Shown here: positions 44,557 through 54,355 of the stretch, one piece after another
Position numbering within the stretch: position 1 is the stretch's first letter
Layout of the letters: every line of letters begins with the position of its first letter
DNA from: Pseudomonas sp. B20(2017)
Lineage (GTDB): Bacteria > Pseudomonadota > Gammaproteobacteria > Pseudomonadales > Pseudomonadaceae
NCBI RefSeq assembly: GCF_002113125.1
Contig: NZ_NEJP01000003.1
Location: 369,753-433,752, forward strand
DNA: 64,000 bases
Direction of reading: 5' to 3'
Made by a program: the position numbers and the translations under genes
The notes under the pieces: generated by a model
What the model saw: the letters and a program-made list of their open reading frames with translations, nothing else
Told to the model about the DNA's origin: nothing
The model's database searches: none

Positions 44557-45666
44557 TTACAAAGGACGACCGATGGCGTTGCACACGCTGGCGTTGTTGA
44601 TGTCCAGATTGTTGCCGCTGGTGTTGGTGATGAAGTTGGCGGTGACGGCGTTTTTCCAGTTGGTCGGAACAACGCTGAAGCCGTGGTTGATGGTCGCTGC
44701 AGCGTTGCCCGGCACGCTGTAGTGAGTGGTCAGGAAGGATTTGATGTCAGCGGCCACGGTTGCATCCTTGTAGCACTGGCCGAAGATCAGGTTGGTGTAG
44801 GCAGCGATCGGGTAACCGCTGGATGGGTTGGCGACAACCGGTGCCCACTGGGCAGGGTTCGACGGAGTGGTTGGCAGTGCAACCGAAGACAGCGCGGTAG
44901 TCACGTTGGCCGGGGTCGGCTGCACGCCGTTGACGCGGGACACCACGGCGTTGCTGCTGGCGTTCACGCCGTCCGGACCGACATAACCGATGGAACCGTC
45001 AACCGCGTTCACCGCAACAGCGACGTCAGCCGTGTTGGCAACACCGACGAAGCTCGATGGCAATGTGGTGCCGGCTGGCAGCAGCGAGTTGGCGAAGGTC
45101 GAGTTGACCGAGAACTTGGTCGAGCAGACGTTGTTCAGGTGACGGGTGAGGATTTCCGAGGTGCCGCTGGAAGTGGTGCGATAAACCACACGAACCGGGG
45201 TGGCATCGGAGTTGCCCAGCAGTTGACCCCAGGTCTTGGCAGTGCCGGAGAACACGTCGCACAGCTGAGCGCTGGTCAGGTTAAGAGCGGTCTGACCGGA
45301 TTTTTTGTACGGAATGGCAACCGAAGTGGCCACCGAAGGCAGTTGGATCAGCGGGCCGTACGAAGCACCGAAGTTGGTGTTGTAGGTGCTGATTTCCGAA
45401 GCGCTGAGGATCGAGTCGCTACCGGCGAAGTGAACCGAACCGGTGGTGTTGAACAGTGCCGAGTTGTTGGTCAGGAAAGCGGTCTTGCCGGTGCCGCTAC
45501 CGGTACCCAGGTAGCTGAAGTTGGCTGGCAGGATGCTGTTGCTAGAGCCTTTGTACAGAGCGGCAGGCAGAGTCGCGCCACCACCGGTTACGTTGGCAGC
45601 CATGGCCTGGGCGGAAGCCAGGGCAGCGACGGTCAGGGAAGCTGCGATCAGAGTGCGCTTGAACAT
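44557..45666 (-). CDS. PstS/DING-like phosphate-binding protein (LapA-like)
   Basis: A 369-residue secreted protein with signal peptide MFKRTLIAASLTVAALASAQ (cleaved after AMA). The mature start ANVTGGGATLPAALYKGSSN resembles the DINGGGATLP opening of DING proteins. Phosphate-loop-like segments TGSGTGKTAF and YRTTSSGTSEILTRHL are present. It differs from PstS in lacking any pstCAB neighbours. In P. aeruginosa a related protein (LapA) is encoded next to hxc and is the Hxc substrate, so it may be exported by the T2SS next door. ATG 45666 has AGGAG upstream; the frame is open 20 codons earlier. Confidence 0.85.
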   Translation of the reverse strand: MFKRTLIAASLTVAALASAQAMAANVTGGGATLPAALYKGSSNSILPANFSYLGTGSGTGKTAFLTNNSALFNTTGSVHFAGSDSILSASEISTYNTNFGASYGPLIQLPSVATSVAIPYKKSGQTALNLTSAQLCDVFSGTAKTWGQLLGNSDATPVRVVYRTTSSGTSEILTRHLNNVCSTKFSVNSTFANSLLPAGTTLPSSFVGVANTADVAVAVNAVDGSIGYVGPDGVNASSNAVVSRVNGVQPTPANVTTALSSVALPTTPSNPAQWAPVVANPSSGYPIAAYTNLIFGQCYKDATVAADIKSFLTTHYSVPGNAAATINHGFSVVPTNWKNAVTANFITNTSGNNLDINNASVCNAIGRPL

Positions 45667-45799
45667 GAAGAATCTCCTTTTCAACGTTGGGTGTGAACAC
45701 AGGTTTTCAGGGGTCTTGCATGACACTGGGAAGACTCACCGCCGACCTTCGCAAGCGGGGTCCGTGGTTAAGTCGCACTGAGAAATTCGCAGTTTCCGG

Positions 45800-45817
45800 T
45801 GACAGATAAAGGAAAAA
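45800..45817 (-). promoter_or_regulatory. Weak Pho-box-like direct repeat
   Basis: On the minus strand TTTTCCT-TTAT-CTGTCAC has the 7-4-7 layout of a PhoB box. The second half matches CTGTCAT at 6 of 7 positions and the first at 4 of 7. It lies about 135 bases upstream of the PstS-like start. PhoB control is expected for this locus from P. aeruginosa, but this site is weak. Confidence 0.3.
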
Positions 45818-46028
45818 AGCTCGGGAGGTGCGAGGTGATTTTCGAGGGATTTTCTCGGGTGTTCTGAGGGTTATGCGGAGTGTCTGCAGCGGGCATTTCG
45901 GGGGAATCGGCCACAGCCCTTGAAGGGCCGTTGCAGATGACAGAAAGGAGAACCCGAGGATGGGGGGAATGAGGGTCGGGTGATGCTGAGGCCGCTGAAA
46001 AAAACCTGAATTATTTATTGCTCTGACC

Positions 46029-46112
46029 GGCCTCTTCGCGAGCAAGCTCGCTCCCACACTGTTTTGTGGCGCTCGCAAAAACTGTGGGAGCGAGCTTGCT
46101 CGCGAAGAGGCC
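46029..46112. repeat. Perfect REP doublet (REPIN)
   Basis: This is the longest symmetric doublet of the window. GGCCTCTTCGCGAGCAAGCT (continuing CGCTCCCACA) is mirrored by TGTGGGAGCGAGCTTGCTCG (continuing CGAAGAGGCC), with an inner loop of about 20 bases. It lies just after the stop of gspF and could terminate or protect the T2SS mRNA. Confidence 0.94.
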
Positions 46113-46146
46113 AGCACAGACAACATCAAACCAACAGACACACCCC

Positions 46147-47358
46147 CTACTGCACCAACTGATTGATCTCAATGATCGGCAACAGCACCGCCATCACGAT
46201 CACCAACACCACCCCGCCCATCACTACGATCATCAGCGGCTCAAGCAGCGCAGTCATGCCCATCGCCCGGCGCTCGATATCGCGGGACAAGGTTTGCGCA
46301 GCGCGTTCAAGCATCGGTGGCAGCGCACCGGTTTTCTCGCCGCTGGCGATCAGGTGAATCAGCACCGGCGGGAACACGTTTTCCACTTTCAGCGCTGCCG
46401 CCAGGTTGACGCCCTCGCGCACCTTGGCGGTGGCTTCATTGACGCTCAGGCTCAAACGGTCATTCGACAAGGTCTGTCGTGCCGCCTCCAGTGCCCGCAA
46501 CAACGGCACCCCGGCGCCGCCGAGAATCGCCAGCGTCGAAGCGAACCGTGCAGTGTTCAGTCCCAGTACGAAACGCCCGATCAGCGGCAACTTCAGCACC
46601 CGATGATGCCAACTCAACCGCGCCGCCGGGTTGCGCAGATACAGGCGCCAGCTCCAGAACGCGCCAGCCATGACCCCGGCGCACAACCAGCCCCAGGCAC
46701 GAATGAAATCACTGGCATTGAGCATCGCCAGCGTCAGCCCCGGCAGATCCTGCCGCGCCTGGGAAAACGCGCTGACTACCTGCGGCACCACATAACTCAG
46801 CAGGAAAATCACAATGCCGATCGACACCAGCCCGACCACGCCCGGATAGATGAACGCAGTGAGAATCTTGCCCCGCAGGTTGTTGCGTTCTTCGATGTAA
46901 TCCGCCAGCCGTTCCATCACCTGCGCCAGATCCCCGGACTCTTCGCCCGCCGCGATCAGCGCCCGGTAAATCTCCGGAAAGTCCCGTGGCCGCGCCGCCA
47001 GCGCTTCGGCCAGGCGCATGCCGCTGCGCACGTCGGCGCGAACGGCGCTGAGGGTGTGAGCGATGTGTTTTTTCTCGGCCTGTTCGACCGTGGCGCTCAG
47101 TGCAGCTTCCAGCGGCAGACTGGCGCCGAGCAGGCTCGACAGTTGCCGCGTGGCCCAGGCCAGATCGTTGTCCGACAGCCTGGCGCTGAACATTCCACCG
47201 CCGCCGTGCTGGGAGACGTTGCTTTCCTTCTCCACCGACAACGCCGTCAAACCTCGACCGCGCAGCACACCAAATGCGGCACCCTGACTGTCCGCCTCCA
47301 GATGCCCGGATTCGATCTTGCCGCTGGCATCGGCGGCTTCAAAACGATAGCGATTCAT
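46147..47358 (-). CDS. gspF: Type II secretion inner-membrane protein GspF (HxcS-like)
   Basis: A 403-residue GspF/PilC-family protein. Two homologous T2SSF domains are visible (RQLSSLLGASLPLEAALSAT... and RFASTLAILGGAGVPLLRAL...), each followed by membrane helices; the last is MIVVMGGVVLVIVMAVLLPI. The short N-terminal piece RYRFEAADASGKIESGHLEA is also typical. It forms the membrane platform that docks the GspE ATPase. The start codon shares its first base with the gspE stop (TGATG). It is the last gene of gspG-K-L-M-D-E-F and is followed by a REPIN. Confidence 0.94.
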   Translation of the reverse strand: MNRYRFEAADASGKIESGHLEADSQGAAFGVLRGRGLTALSVEKESNVSQHGGGGMFSARLSDNDLAWATRQLSSLLGASLPLEAALSATVEQAEKKHIAHTLSAVRADVRSGMRLAEALAARPRDFPEIYRALIAAGEESGDLAQVMERLADYIEERNNLRGKILTAFIYPGVVGLVSIGIVIFLLSYVVPQVVSAFSQARQDLPGLTLAMLNASDFIRAWGWLCAGVMAGAFWSWRLYLRNPAARLSWHHRVLKLPLIGRFVLGLNTARFASTLAILGGAGVPLLRALEAARQTLSNDRLSLSVNEATAKVREGVNLAAALKVENVFPPVLIHLIASGEKTGALPPMLERAAQTLSRDIERRAMGMTALLEPLMIVVMGGVVLVIVMAVLLPIIEINQLVQ

Positions 47359-48764
47359 CAGGCGTCCCGTGTCACACGAAGGATTTCTTCCGGCGCCGTG
47401 GCTCCGCAGCGAATCCAGCGTTCGCCGTCCTCGCGCAGGCTGAACATCCCGGCCTTGCTCGCCGCTGCACGCAACGCCTGCTCCCCTGCCCCTTGGTGAA
47501 TCAGGGTGCGGATGTCGTCATCGATGCAGAACAATTCGTGAATGCCGGTCCGGCCGCTGTAACCGGTGTGATTGCACGCCGCACAACCGATCGGGCGCCA
47601 GGTGCCGGGGGTGGCCGGGTCTTCCTGTTTGCACTGATTGCACAGCCGCCGCACCAGGCGCTGGGCCAAAACTCCCAACATCGACGACGCCAGCAGAAAC
47701 GGCTCGACGCCCATGTCGATCAAGCGGTTAACCGCCGACACCGCGTCGTTGGTGTGCAACGTTGCGAGTACAAGGTGACCGGTCAGCGAAGCCTGCACCG
47801 CGATCTGCGCGGTTTCGAGGTCGCGGATCTCGCCGATCATGATGATGTCCGGGTCTTGCCGCAGAATCGCCCGCAGCGCGAGGGCGAAGGTCATGTCGAT
47901 CTTGGCGTTGACCTGAATCTGGCTGATGCCCGGCAAGTCGTATTCCACCGGGTCTTCCACGGTGAGGATGTTGCTGGTGCTCGCATCCAGTCGCGCCAGC
48001 GCCGCATACAAACTCGTCGTCTTGCCGCTACCGGTCGGGCCGGTGACCAGCACAATGCCGTGGGGCTGCCGGATCAGGTGATCGAGTTTCGCCAGCACCT
48101 GCGCGTCCATGCCCAGGGTTTCCAGATGCAGGCGCCCGACTTGTTTGTCGAGCAGACGCATCACCACCCGCTCGCCATGGCCGGTGGGCACGGTGGAAAC
48201 ACGAATATCAATCGGCCGCCCCGCGACGCGCAACGCAATACGACCGTCCTGCGGCAAGCGTTTTTCGGCGATGTCGAGCTGCGCCATGATCTTGATCCGC
48301 GACACCAGCGCGCCGTGCAGCGCCTTGCGCGGCGAGACCACATCGCGCAGCGTGCCGTCGACCCGGTAGCGCACCACCGAATGGGTTTCGAACGGTTCGA
48401 TGTGAATGTCGCTGGCCTCGTCCCGCGCCGCTTGCGTGAGCAAGGCGTTGATCATGCGGATCACCGGCGCGCCGTCCTGGGTGTCGAGCAGGTCGGTGAT
48501 TTCCGGCATGTCCTGCATCAGGCGGTCGAGGTCGACTTCGTTTTCCGCCGCACCGACCACCGCCGCCGCGCTCCCGGTATCGGCGTAAGCAGCAGCGAGC
48601 AGGCCGTCGAGTTCGTCATCGCGCACCCGCTCAAGCTTCGCCGCGCCGAACTGCCGGCGCACCTCGCTGATCGACCAGCCCGGCGTCGACGGGCACACCG
48701 TCAGCACGCCGTCGCGCAGCAGAATCCGCTGCGCCTTGGCCCAGGCGTAAGGCAATGCGCTCAT
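47358..48764 (-). CDS. gspE: Type II secretion ATPase GspE (HxcR-like)
   Basis: A 468-residue secretion ATPase. Walker A is [15 protein letters not shown], the Asp box is [19 protein letters not shown], Walker B is [12 protein letters not shown] and the His box is [16 protein letters not shown] tetracysteine zinc motif, CNQCKQEDP then [10 protein letters not shown], lies near residues 375-410. It powers pseudopilus assembly at the inner membrane. Its start overlaps the gspD stop by 4 bases. The N-domain is shorter than in XcpR, which fits the Hxc type. Confidence 0.95.
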   Translation of the reverse strand: MSALPYAWAKAQRILLRDGVLTVCPSTPGWSISEVRRQFGAAKLERVRDDELDGLLAAAYADTGSAAAVVGAAENEVDLDRLMQDMPEITDLLDTQDGAPVIRMINALLTQAARDEASDIHIEPFETHSVVRYRVDGTLRDVVSPRKALHGALVSRIKIMAQLDIAEKRLPQDGRIALRVAGRPIDIRVSTVPTGHGERVVMRLLDKQVGRLHLETLGMDAQVLAKLDHLIRQPHGIVLVTGPTGSGKTTSLYAALARLDASTSNILTVEDPVEYDLPGISQIQVNAKIDMTFALALRAILRQDPDIIMIGEIRDLETAQIAVQASLTGHLVLATLHTNDAVSAVNRLIDMGVEPFLLASSMLGVLAQRLVRRLCNQCKQEDPATPGTWRPIGCAACNHTGYSGRTGIHELFCIDDDIRTLIHQGAGEQALRAAASKAGMFSLREDGERWIRCGATAPEEILRVTRDA

Positions 48765-51112
48765 TGCAGCGGCACCGCTTTGATGGTCGCGCGCGGGCCG
48801 GACACCGGGGCCGGCACGCCTTGGGCAGTGGCCGGCAATTGCGGCGCCTGCATGTCCGGCATCGCCCAGCTGCGTTCCGGTTGCAGACCGCCCTGTGCAC
48901 GGCGCATGAAGTCGTAGCGGTTCAGCGTGATGCTGCGCCCCGCCGCGCTGTCGCGAATGATGTACGGGCGCAGAAACACCATCAGGTTGGTCTTGGTGAT
49001 CGAGCGGCGTTCGTTACGAAACAGCGCGCCCAGCCCCGGAATACTCGACAACCATGGCACCGCGTCATTGCTCTGGCTGTAGCCATCCTGCAGCAGACCG
49101 CCGAGCACCATGATCTGCCCGTCGTCGAGCAGGATGCTGGTGTCGAGCGCGCGTTTGCTGGTGACGATTCCCGCCGAATTGGCTGCCGCCGAAGCGCGTT
49201 CGTCGATGCTGCTGACTTCCTGATAAATGTCGAGCTTCACCGTACCGCCCTCGGAAATCTGCGGCCGCACGTTGAGCTTCAAACCCACCTCTTCACGGGT
49301 CACGGTCTGGAACGGGTTGTTGCTGGTGCCCCCGCCGCCGGTGACGTAACTGCCGCTGACAAACGGAATGGTCTGGCCGACGAAAATACTCGCGGCTTCG
49401 TTGTCCAGGGTCAGCAGGTTCGGCGTCGACAGCACGTTGGTGCCGCCCTTGCTCTTCAGCGCGCGGGCCAGCACTTTCAAATCGAGGATCTTGCCGATGC
49501 CGGGGATGTCGACGGTGCCGTTAACGTAGCCGAGGTTCAGGCCTTGTGGCAGCACATCGAGGCTGGTCTTGCCGTTGACGTTGATCCCCGAACCGCCGAG
49601 GTTGGCGCCGCCGATCACGCCTTTGCCGCCGAGGTTGCCGGTCTGCCATTGCACGCCGAATTCGCTGGCGTCGTCCTCGCCGACTTCGACGATCAGGCTT
49701 TCGATCACCACTTGCGCGCGGCGCTGGTCGAGCAGGTCGATGACTTCGCGCAGGTTGCGGTACAGCGGCTCCGGCGCGGAAATCAGCAGGGTGTTGGTGG
49801 TCGCGTCCGCCTGAATGGTCACGCCGCCGGCGCTGAAGGCCACATTCTGCTCGCTGCTTTGCGCGTTGCTGCTGCCACTGCCAGTGCTGCTGCCCTGGGC
49901 GTAGCTGCCGCCGGTGCTGCCGCTGTTGGTGGTCGAAGTGGAGCCGTTGGTTTGCGTGCCGCTCTGGCCGTTCTGCCCGCCGCCTGAATTGGTGGAGCTG
50001 CCCATGTTGCTAAGCACCGAGCGCGCATTGTCGCTGGTGCCGCTGTCGCTCTCGCCGGTCAGCAATCCGCGCAGCGCTTGCGCCAGTTTGCCGGCCTGAG
50101 CGTTGCGCAGATACACCACGTGCAGGTTGCTCGGATTGCTCTGGGCGTTGTCGAGTTTGTAGATCAGGTTGCGCGCCAGCTCCGTGCGCTCGGGGCTGCC
50201 GGCGCGGATGATGATGGTGTTGGAGCGCGAGTCGCCGATCACTGCGATTTTCTGGGTTGGATCATTGCCCGGCGCGTCGAGCAGGTCAGCGACCATCGGC
50301 GCGATGTCGGCGGCAATGCCGTTCTGGATCTGCACCACGTCGGTGTCGATGGCACTCGGGGTGTCGATGTCCTCAATCAGCTGCGCGACCCGCGTCAGGT
50401 TCTCGGCGTAATCGGTGACGACGATGGTGTTGTTACCCGGATAGGCGTTGATCGGGTTGTTCGGCGACACGATCGGGCGCAGCACCGGGATCAGGTTCAC
50501 CGCGTTCTCGTATTGCAGGCGGAACGTGCGAGTGAGCATGCCGTTGCCGGCCGGTTTGTCGGCGCTGTAAATCGGCCCGCCGAGTAGTTTGGCGTCAGCC
50601 TCCGGCACCACTTGCGCCACGCCGCCCACGTCCACCACGCTGAAACCCTGCATGCGCAGCGCCGCCAGCAACATGTCGTAAGCCTGATGCGCCGGCACCT
50701 GGCCTTCAGACACCAGCGTCAGGTTGCCCTTGACCCGAGGATCGACCAGAAACTGCTGGCCGGTGGAACGAGACAACGCCCGCACCACCGCTTGAATATC
50801 CGCGTCGACAAAATTCAGCGTCACCGGTTGATCGCCCAACGGATTGGCCGGCAACGTCGTGCCCCGCGCCGAACCGCCACTGCGAGCGCGTTCGGTGATG
50901 TTGTGCAATTGCTTCGGCGACGGTTTTACCTGAGCCTGCGCACGCTCGCGGTCGAGCACCGCGTCGCCGCTGCGCTGGGTGTTGGCCAGCGGCCGGCCGA
51001 GTTCGCTGTCCACCAGCAGCGGCGGTTGATTCGGTGGCGTGGTGTTGCTGCACGCGCTCAATGCCATCAACAGCATCGGCAACGCCATGCGTTTGGACCC
51101 TGACCCCTTCAT
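48761..51112 (-). CDS. gspD: Type II secretion secretin GspD (HxcQ-like liposecretin)
   Basis: A 783-residue outer-membrane secretin. The N-terminus [20 protein letters not shown] followed by CSN has a lipobox (LSAC at residue 21), as known for HxcQ, a self-piloting lipidated secretin. N0-N3 ring domains follow ([40 protein letters not shown]). A Ser/Gly/Asn-rich low-complexity insert lies near residues 360-420. The secretin core is [20 protein letters not shown] and [15 protein letters not shown]. No separate pilotin gene is seen, consistent with lipidation. It overlaps gspE and gspM by 4 bases each. Confidence 0.95.
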   Translation of the reverse strand: MKGSGSKRMALPMLLMALSACSNTTPPNQPPLLVDSELGRPLANTQRSGDAVLDRERAQAQVKPSPKQLHNITERARSGGSARGTTLPANPLGDQPVTLNFVDADIQAVVRALSRSTGQQFLVDPRVKGNLTLVSEGQVPAHQAYDMLLAALRMQGFSVVDVGGVAQVVPEADAKLLGGPIYSADKPAGNGMLTRTFRLQYENAVNLIPVLRPIVSPNNPINAYPGNNTIVVTDYAENLTRVAQLIEDIDTPSAIDTDVVQIQNGIAADIAPMVADLLDAPGNDPTQKIAVIGDSRSNTIIIRAGSPERTELARNLIYKLDNAQSNPSNLHVVYLRNAQAGKLAQALRGLLTGESDSGTSDNARSVLSNMGSSTNSGGGQNGQSGTQTNGSTSTTNSGSTGGSYAQGSSTGSGSSNAQSSEQNVAFSAGGVTIQADATTNTLLISAPEPLYRNLREVIDLLDQRRAQVVIESLIVEVGEDDASEFGVQWQTGNLGGKGVIGGANLGGSGINVNGKTSLDVLPQGLNLGYVNGTVDIPGIGKILDLKVLARALKSKGGTNVLSTPNLLTLDNEAASIFVGQTIPFVSGSYVTGGGGTSNNPFQTVTREEVGLKLNVRPQISEGGTVKLDIYQEVSSIDERASAAANSAGIVTSKRALDTSILLDDGQIMVLGGLLQDGYSQSNDAVPWLSSIPGLGALFRNERRSITKTNLMVFLRPYIIRDSAAGRSITLNRYDFMRRAQGGLQPERSWAMPDMQAPQLPATAQGVPAPVSGPRATIKAVPLQ

Positions 51113-51654
51113 GAAGCTTCCTTAGCGCCCAGCGCCTGATCCATGCGTACGGTGCCCGACAGAGTGCCGGCGGTGTCATCGGTCGCGGCGTCGTCTGCGC
51201 GTTGCAGACGGGCCTCGACCACTTGCAGTGAAAAATTCCGGGGTTGGCTCAGCAGCCAGTCGAGCACGGCGTCGGCCGGTGCGGCGTCGAAGGTCAACTG
51301 CCAGCCGGCGGCCGCGGCTGCCAATTGGTAATGGCCACCCAGTCCGCTGGCTTGCAAGGTCTGCTGCAGCGACTGCTCCAGGTTTTGCCCTTCCGGGCGC
51401 ACGCTGACCTCGCGCAGCAGCACTTCCAGCGCTTCGGCCTGGGCGCGCAGCTTTGGCGTTTCGACTTGCGAGGCGGCGATCTTCTTCAGCGGCGGCTGAA
51501 CCAGCGCCACCCACACAAACAGCCCCAGCAACAGCGCCGCCATCCCGCCGACCATGCGTTTTTCTCGCAGCGCCAACGGCTGCCAACGGGCCTGCAACTG
51601 AGCATTGAAGCGCTGCCAACCAGCGCGGTATTTCGCAAGCGATGGGCTATTCAT
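51109..51654 (-). CDS. gspM: Type II secretion protein GspM (HxcZ-like)
   Basis: A 181-residue bitopic inner-membrane protein. A short cytoplasmic N-terminus (RWQPLALREKRMVGGMAALL) leads into one membrane helix at about residues 36-54. A periplasmic ferredoxin-like domain follows (DAVLDWLLSQPRNFSLQVVE). It pairs with GspL in the platform. The frame is open for 44 codons upstream; ATG 51654 (MNSPSLAKYRAGW) overlaps the gspL end by 8 bases and starts the conserved part. Confidence 0.88.
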   Translation of the reverse strand: MNSPSLAKYRAGWQRFNAQLQARWQPLALREKRMVGGMAALLLGLFVWVALVQPPLKKIAASQVETPKLRAQAEALEVLLREVSVRPEGQNLEQSLQQTLQASGLGGHYQLAAAAAGWQLTFDAAPADAVLDWLLSQPRNFSLQVVEARLQRADDAATDDTAGTLSGTVRMDQALGAKEAS

Positions 51655-52792
51655 CTTCGGCTCCGCTGCTGTCGTCGGTGTCAGTGGCGGCGGCCGCCTC
51701 GCCGGCCGGGCGCAGGACCCAACCGTCGTCATTCGGGCTGATGCTGATACCGGCCTGGGCCAGCGTGCCTTGCCAGTCCTTGTCATTGCCCGAACGCCGG
51801 GCCTCGGGCAGCAGGCTCAATTGCAACGCGCCGTCGACAAACTCCAGCCGCTGCACCGTCCCCGCCATGGACGGCATGCCACTGCCGGCCTGCGACACCA
51901 GCCGTGTGAAATCTTGACCCGGCGCATCCACCGCGCCCTGCTGGCGCGCCGCGATTTGCTGACGCGCCTGTTGCAGCGGATTGAGGATCACCGGCAACTC
52001 GGGGAACGCCTGCTTCACCCGCTGCGCCATCTGCGCCTTGAGCTGCTGGCCCTGCGCGGCCTCGCGGGCGGCGTACAGGTTCAAGCCGATCACCCACACT
52101 GCCAGTGCCAGCGCACAGCAACCGAGCGCCCTGCCCCAACCGCGATGTTCGGTGCCCGGTTGCTGGAGGCCGCCGTGCAAGCCCCAGTTCGGCAACGGGC
52201 CGGCATTGCGCTGTGTGTCGGGCAATGTTGATTGCACCGCTTCCGGTGCGCCGTCACCGATCCAGTGCGCCGGCAGGCCGGTTTCCAGCAGCCGCGTTTC
52301 GTCGATCATCGGCTGCACCTGCGCCGCATTCGGGCCGTGGCGCAGCAACAGATGCTCGTCGTGCAGGCAGCCGACGCCGCCGGCCATTACCGGCAAACTG
52401 TAAGCCGCCGGGTACAGGCCTTTGAGGTTCAAACCGAATTGCCCGAGGTGCTGCAAATCCTTGCGTGCTACCCAGGCAATCTGCACCTGGCCGCTTTCAT
52501 TGCGAGTGCTGTGGGCGATGTGCATCTCGGCGCTGTCACCCAGCATCAACGCCTGCGCTGCGCATTGCACAGCCGCAGCGGTTTTGTTCGCGGGCAACGG
52601 CGGCAGATCAATGCTCGCCAACAGGCTGTCCGACGGGTGCAGAAAGCACACCAGCGGTTGCTTCGGCAGCGCGCCAAGTCGCACGCGCTCCTGGCGTGTG
52701 ACCTGCCCCTGACGATCCAGCCACGCACAATCCACTTCACTGTCGAGACTCAGCTCCGCCAGCGGCGGCAAACTCACGCGCAACTGGCTCAT
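51647..52792 (-). CDS. gspL: Type II secretion protein GspL (HxcY-like)
   Basis: A 381-residue bitopic protein. The cytoplasmic actin-like domain (LPPLAELSLDSEVDCAWLDR, LVCFLHPSDSLLASIDLPPL) binds GspE. One membrane helix lies near residues 219-240 (ALGCCALALAVWVIGLNLYA), followed by a periplasmic ferredoxin-like domain. The C-terminus is acidic. It overlaps gspK by 4 and gspM by 8 bases, so the operon is translationally coupled. Confidence 0.9.
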   Translation of the reverse strand: MSQLRVSLPPLAELSLDSEVDCAWLDRQGQVTRQERVRLGALPKQPLVCFLHPSDSLLASIDLPPLPANKTAAAVQCAAQALMLGDSAEMHIAHSTRNESGQVQIAWVARKDLQHLGQFGLNLKGLYPAAYSLPVMAGGVGCLHDEHLLLRHGPNAAQVQPMIDETRLLETGLPAHWIGDGAPEAVQSTLPDTQRNAGPLPNWGLHGGLQQPGTEHRGWGRALGCCALALAVWVIGLNLYAAREAAQGQQLKAQMAQRVKQAFPELPVILNPLQQARQQIAARQQGAVDAPGQDFTRLVSQAGSGMPSMAGTVQRLEFVDGALQLSLLPEARRSGNDKDWQGTLAQAGISISPNDDGWVLRPAGEAAAATDTDDSSGAEDE

Positions 52793-53742
52793 ACGCCCAC
52801 CCGCGACCAGATCACTTGCGGCAAACGGTCCTGACTGCGATGCAACAACGCATCGAGGCTGACCCGCCGCTGATCGCGCCGCGCCTGCCCGCGCAGCCGA
52901 AACCAGTCGCTGGTGATGCCGACCTTGACGCTGGTGATCTCCAGTTGCGGCAGTCGCAGGCGATTGACGAAATCCCCGCGATTGATGAACCAGCGCCCGG
53001 CGTCACGCTCATTGATCAACGCCTGCGCCCGCTCCAGCGACAGCCCCGGCACATAAGCCGCCAGCACCGGCGCAGTGGCCGTGTTGCCGTTGAGCCAAGT
53101 GGTCGCCGGAATCACCGTCAGGTACGGCGCGAGTTTCGCCAACAGCGCATCGTTAACCCCGTCGACACTGCGCAAATCATCAAGCGTGCGCAGCATCGGC
53201 AAGGTCGGCGATTGCGGTTTGCGCGACGCGGACGGCGACGTCGCGCGCCCACTGTCGAAGGTGTTTTTCGCCACAGGCTTGTCCACCCCTTGGGCATTCA
53301 ACAAGTGCGGATAAGAGCCGATCACCCGCTGACTGATGCGCCGACTCAAGCCGCTGCTCACACCAATCAACTCGCACAAGCGCTCGAACGCCTGCACCTG
53401 CGCGTCATCGATCCGCTCGTTGGCCACCAGATTGCGCAGGTTGAACTTGCCCTGCTCGTCCTCCAGCCGCCCCTCGAAACCCTGGATGTTCAAGTGCTGC
53501 GCCCAGGGTTGATCGAGTCGGGTCAACGGATCACGCTGCCGCGCGTCCCACAACAATTGCCGGCTGATCTCCAACCCGCCGTGCAACACCCAACGGCCCT
53601 GCACACGCAGTTGTTCGGCTTCCAGCGCCCGGGTCGAAACACTCTGGCGGGTCAGCATGCCGGCGGCAATCACCGCGACCACCGCCGCGATCAGCAGCGC
53701 ACTGATGATCGCCATCCCCTGCTGGTGCGATTGGCTGTTCAT
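52789..53742 (-). CDS. gspK: Type II secretion minor pseudopilin GspK (HxcX-like)
   Basis: A 317-residue minor pseudopilin, the large tip subunit. The prepilin-type leader ends in QQG before MAIISALLIAAVVAVIAAG. It lacks the usual glutamate at position 5, as is normal for GspK. Helix-hairpin-helix-like parts occur in MLRTLDDLRSVDGVNDALLA and YVPGLSLERAQALINE. It starts 8 bases after the gspG stop and overlaps gspL. It caps the pseudopilus together with GspI and GspJ. Confidence 0.92.
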   Translation of the reverse strand: MNSQSHQQGMAIISALLIAAVVAVIAAGMLTRQSVSTRALEAEQLRVQGRWVLHGGLEISRQLLWDARQRDPLTRLDQPWAQHLNIQGFEGRLEDEQGKFNLRNLVANERIDDAQVQAFERLCELIGVSSGLSRRISQRVIGSYPHLLNAQGVDKPVAKNTFDSGRATSPSASRKPQSPTLPMLRTLDDLRSVDGVNDALLAKLAPYLTVIPATTWLNGNTATAPVLAAYVPGLSLERAQALINERDAGRWFINRGDFVNRLRLPQLEITSVKVGITSDWFRLRGQARRDQRRVSLDALLHRSQDRLPQVIWSRVGV

Positions 53743-53750
53743 GACCGGCC

Positions 53751-54209
53751 TTACAACTGCCAGGAACCGATGTCGGCATTCACACCGTCGCCGTCAGGCT
53801 GGCCGTCGGCGCCGAGGGAAAAGATGTCGATCTCGCCGTTGGCACCGGGATTGAGGTACTGATAAGGACGACCCCACGGGTCATTCGGCAGGCGCTCCAG
53901 GTACGAACGCCAGTTGCTGTTCTTCGCATCGGCCGGCCGCTCCACCAGCACCTTCAGACCCTGGCTCTGGCTCGGGTAAGTGCCGTGATCGAGGCGATAC
54001 AGCTTCAGCGCCTGCATCAACCCGCCAATGTCCTGCTTCGCCGCCGTCGCCCGCGCCTGATCCGGCCGGTCGAGCACCTTGGGCACCACCATCGCCGCCA
54101 GAATCCCGAGAATCACCACCACCACCATGATCTCGATCAGCGTGAAACCCTGCTGCCCACGGGGCATCCGGCTCGGTCGATTGGGCTGTTTGAATTGCGC
54201 GATATCCAT
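53751..54209 (-). CDS. gspG: Type II secretion major pseudopilin GspG (HxcT-like)
   Basis: A 152-residue major pseudopilin. The prepilin peptidase site is GQQG|FTLIEIMVVVVILGIL with Glu at +5. The leader is unusually long (about 23 residues), a trait reported for Hxc pseudopilins. The C-terminal part (SYLERLPNDPWGRPYQYLNP, GEIDIFSLGADGQPDGDG) contains the calcium-binding loop typical of GspG. ATG 54209 is preferred; the frame is open 15 codons earlier. It heads the seven-gene operon and is divergent from gspI. Confidence 0.94.
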   Translation of the reverse strand: MDIAQFKQPNRPSRMPRGQQGFTLIEIMVVVVILGILAAMVVPKVLDRPDQARATAAKQDIGGLMQALKLYRLDHGTYPSQSQGLKVLVERPADAKNSNWRSYLERLPNDPWGRPYQYLNPGANGEIDIFSLGADGQPDGDGVNADIGSWQL

Positions 54210-54355
54210 CTCGTCATTCCCTGGCTTGATTCGATTCGACGCGCAGTGTTGCAAGAAGATATGTCAGGGATGTTGAAAATCCTCGGGTGTTTTCGTCGTC
54301 AAGCCGTCAAGCACGGGGGTTAGCGTCAAGGGCTGCCCGACTGCCCGAGCCCCCG

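Larger units (their letters stand above)
45667..46146. other. Intergenic region between the PstS-like gene and gspF
   Basis: This stretch of about 480 bases holds no convincing gene. It contains the promoter side of the PstS-like gene (with a weak Pho-box-like site at 45800-45817 and a lone ATGACAG half-site at 45937-45943) and a REP doublet at 46029-46112 that probably ends the T2SS transcript. Confidence 0.7.

Noticed and set aside
44557..45666. Annotation of this gene as the PstS subunit of the Pst importer
   Set aside because: No pstC, pstA or pstB gene is near. The GGGATLP opening and the position beside an Hxc-type T2SS and a PdtA-like gene fit a secreted DING/LapA-like protein better.
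2186..46112. Possible CRISPR array from repeated inverted motifs
   Set aside because: The repeats are scattered REP doublets between genes, not regularly spaced direct repeats with unique spacers, and no cas genes are present.
47274..48917. Long plus-strand frames opposite the T2SS ATPase and neighbouring genes
   Set aside because: The minus-strand genes have unmistakable Walker and secretin motifs. The opposite frames are Arg/His-rich shadows.
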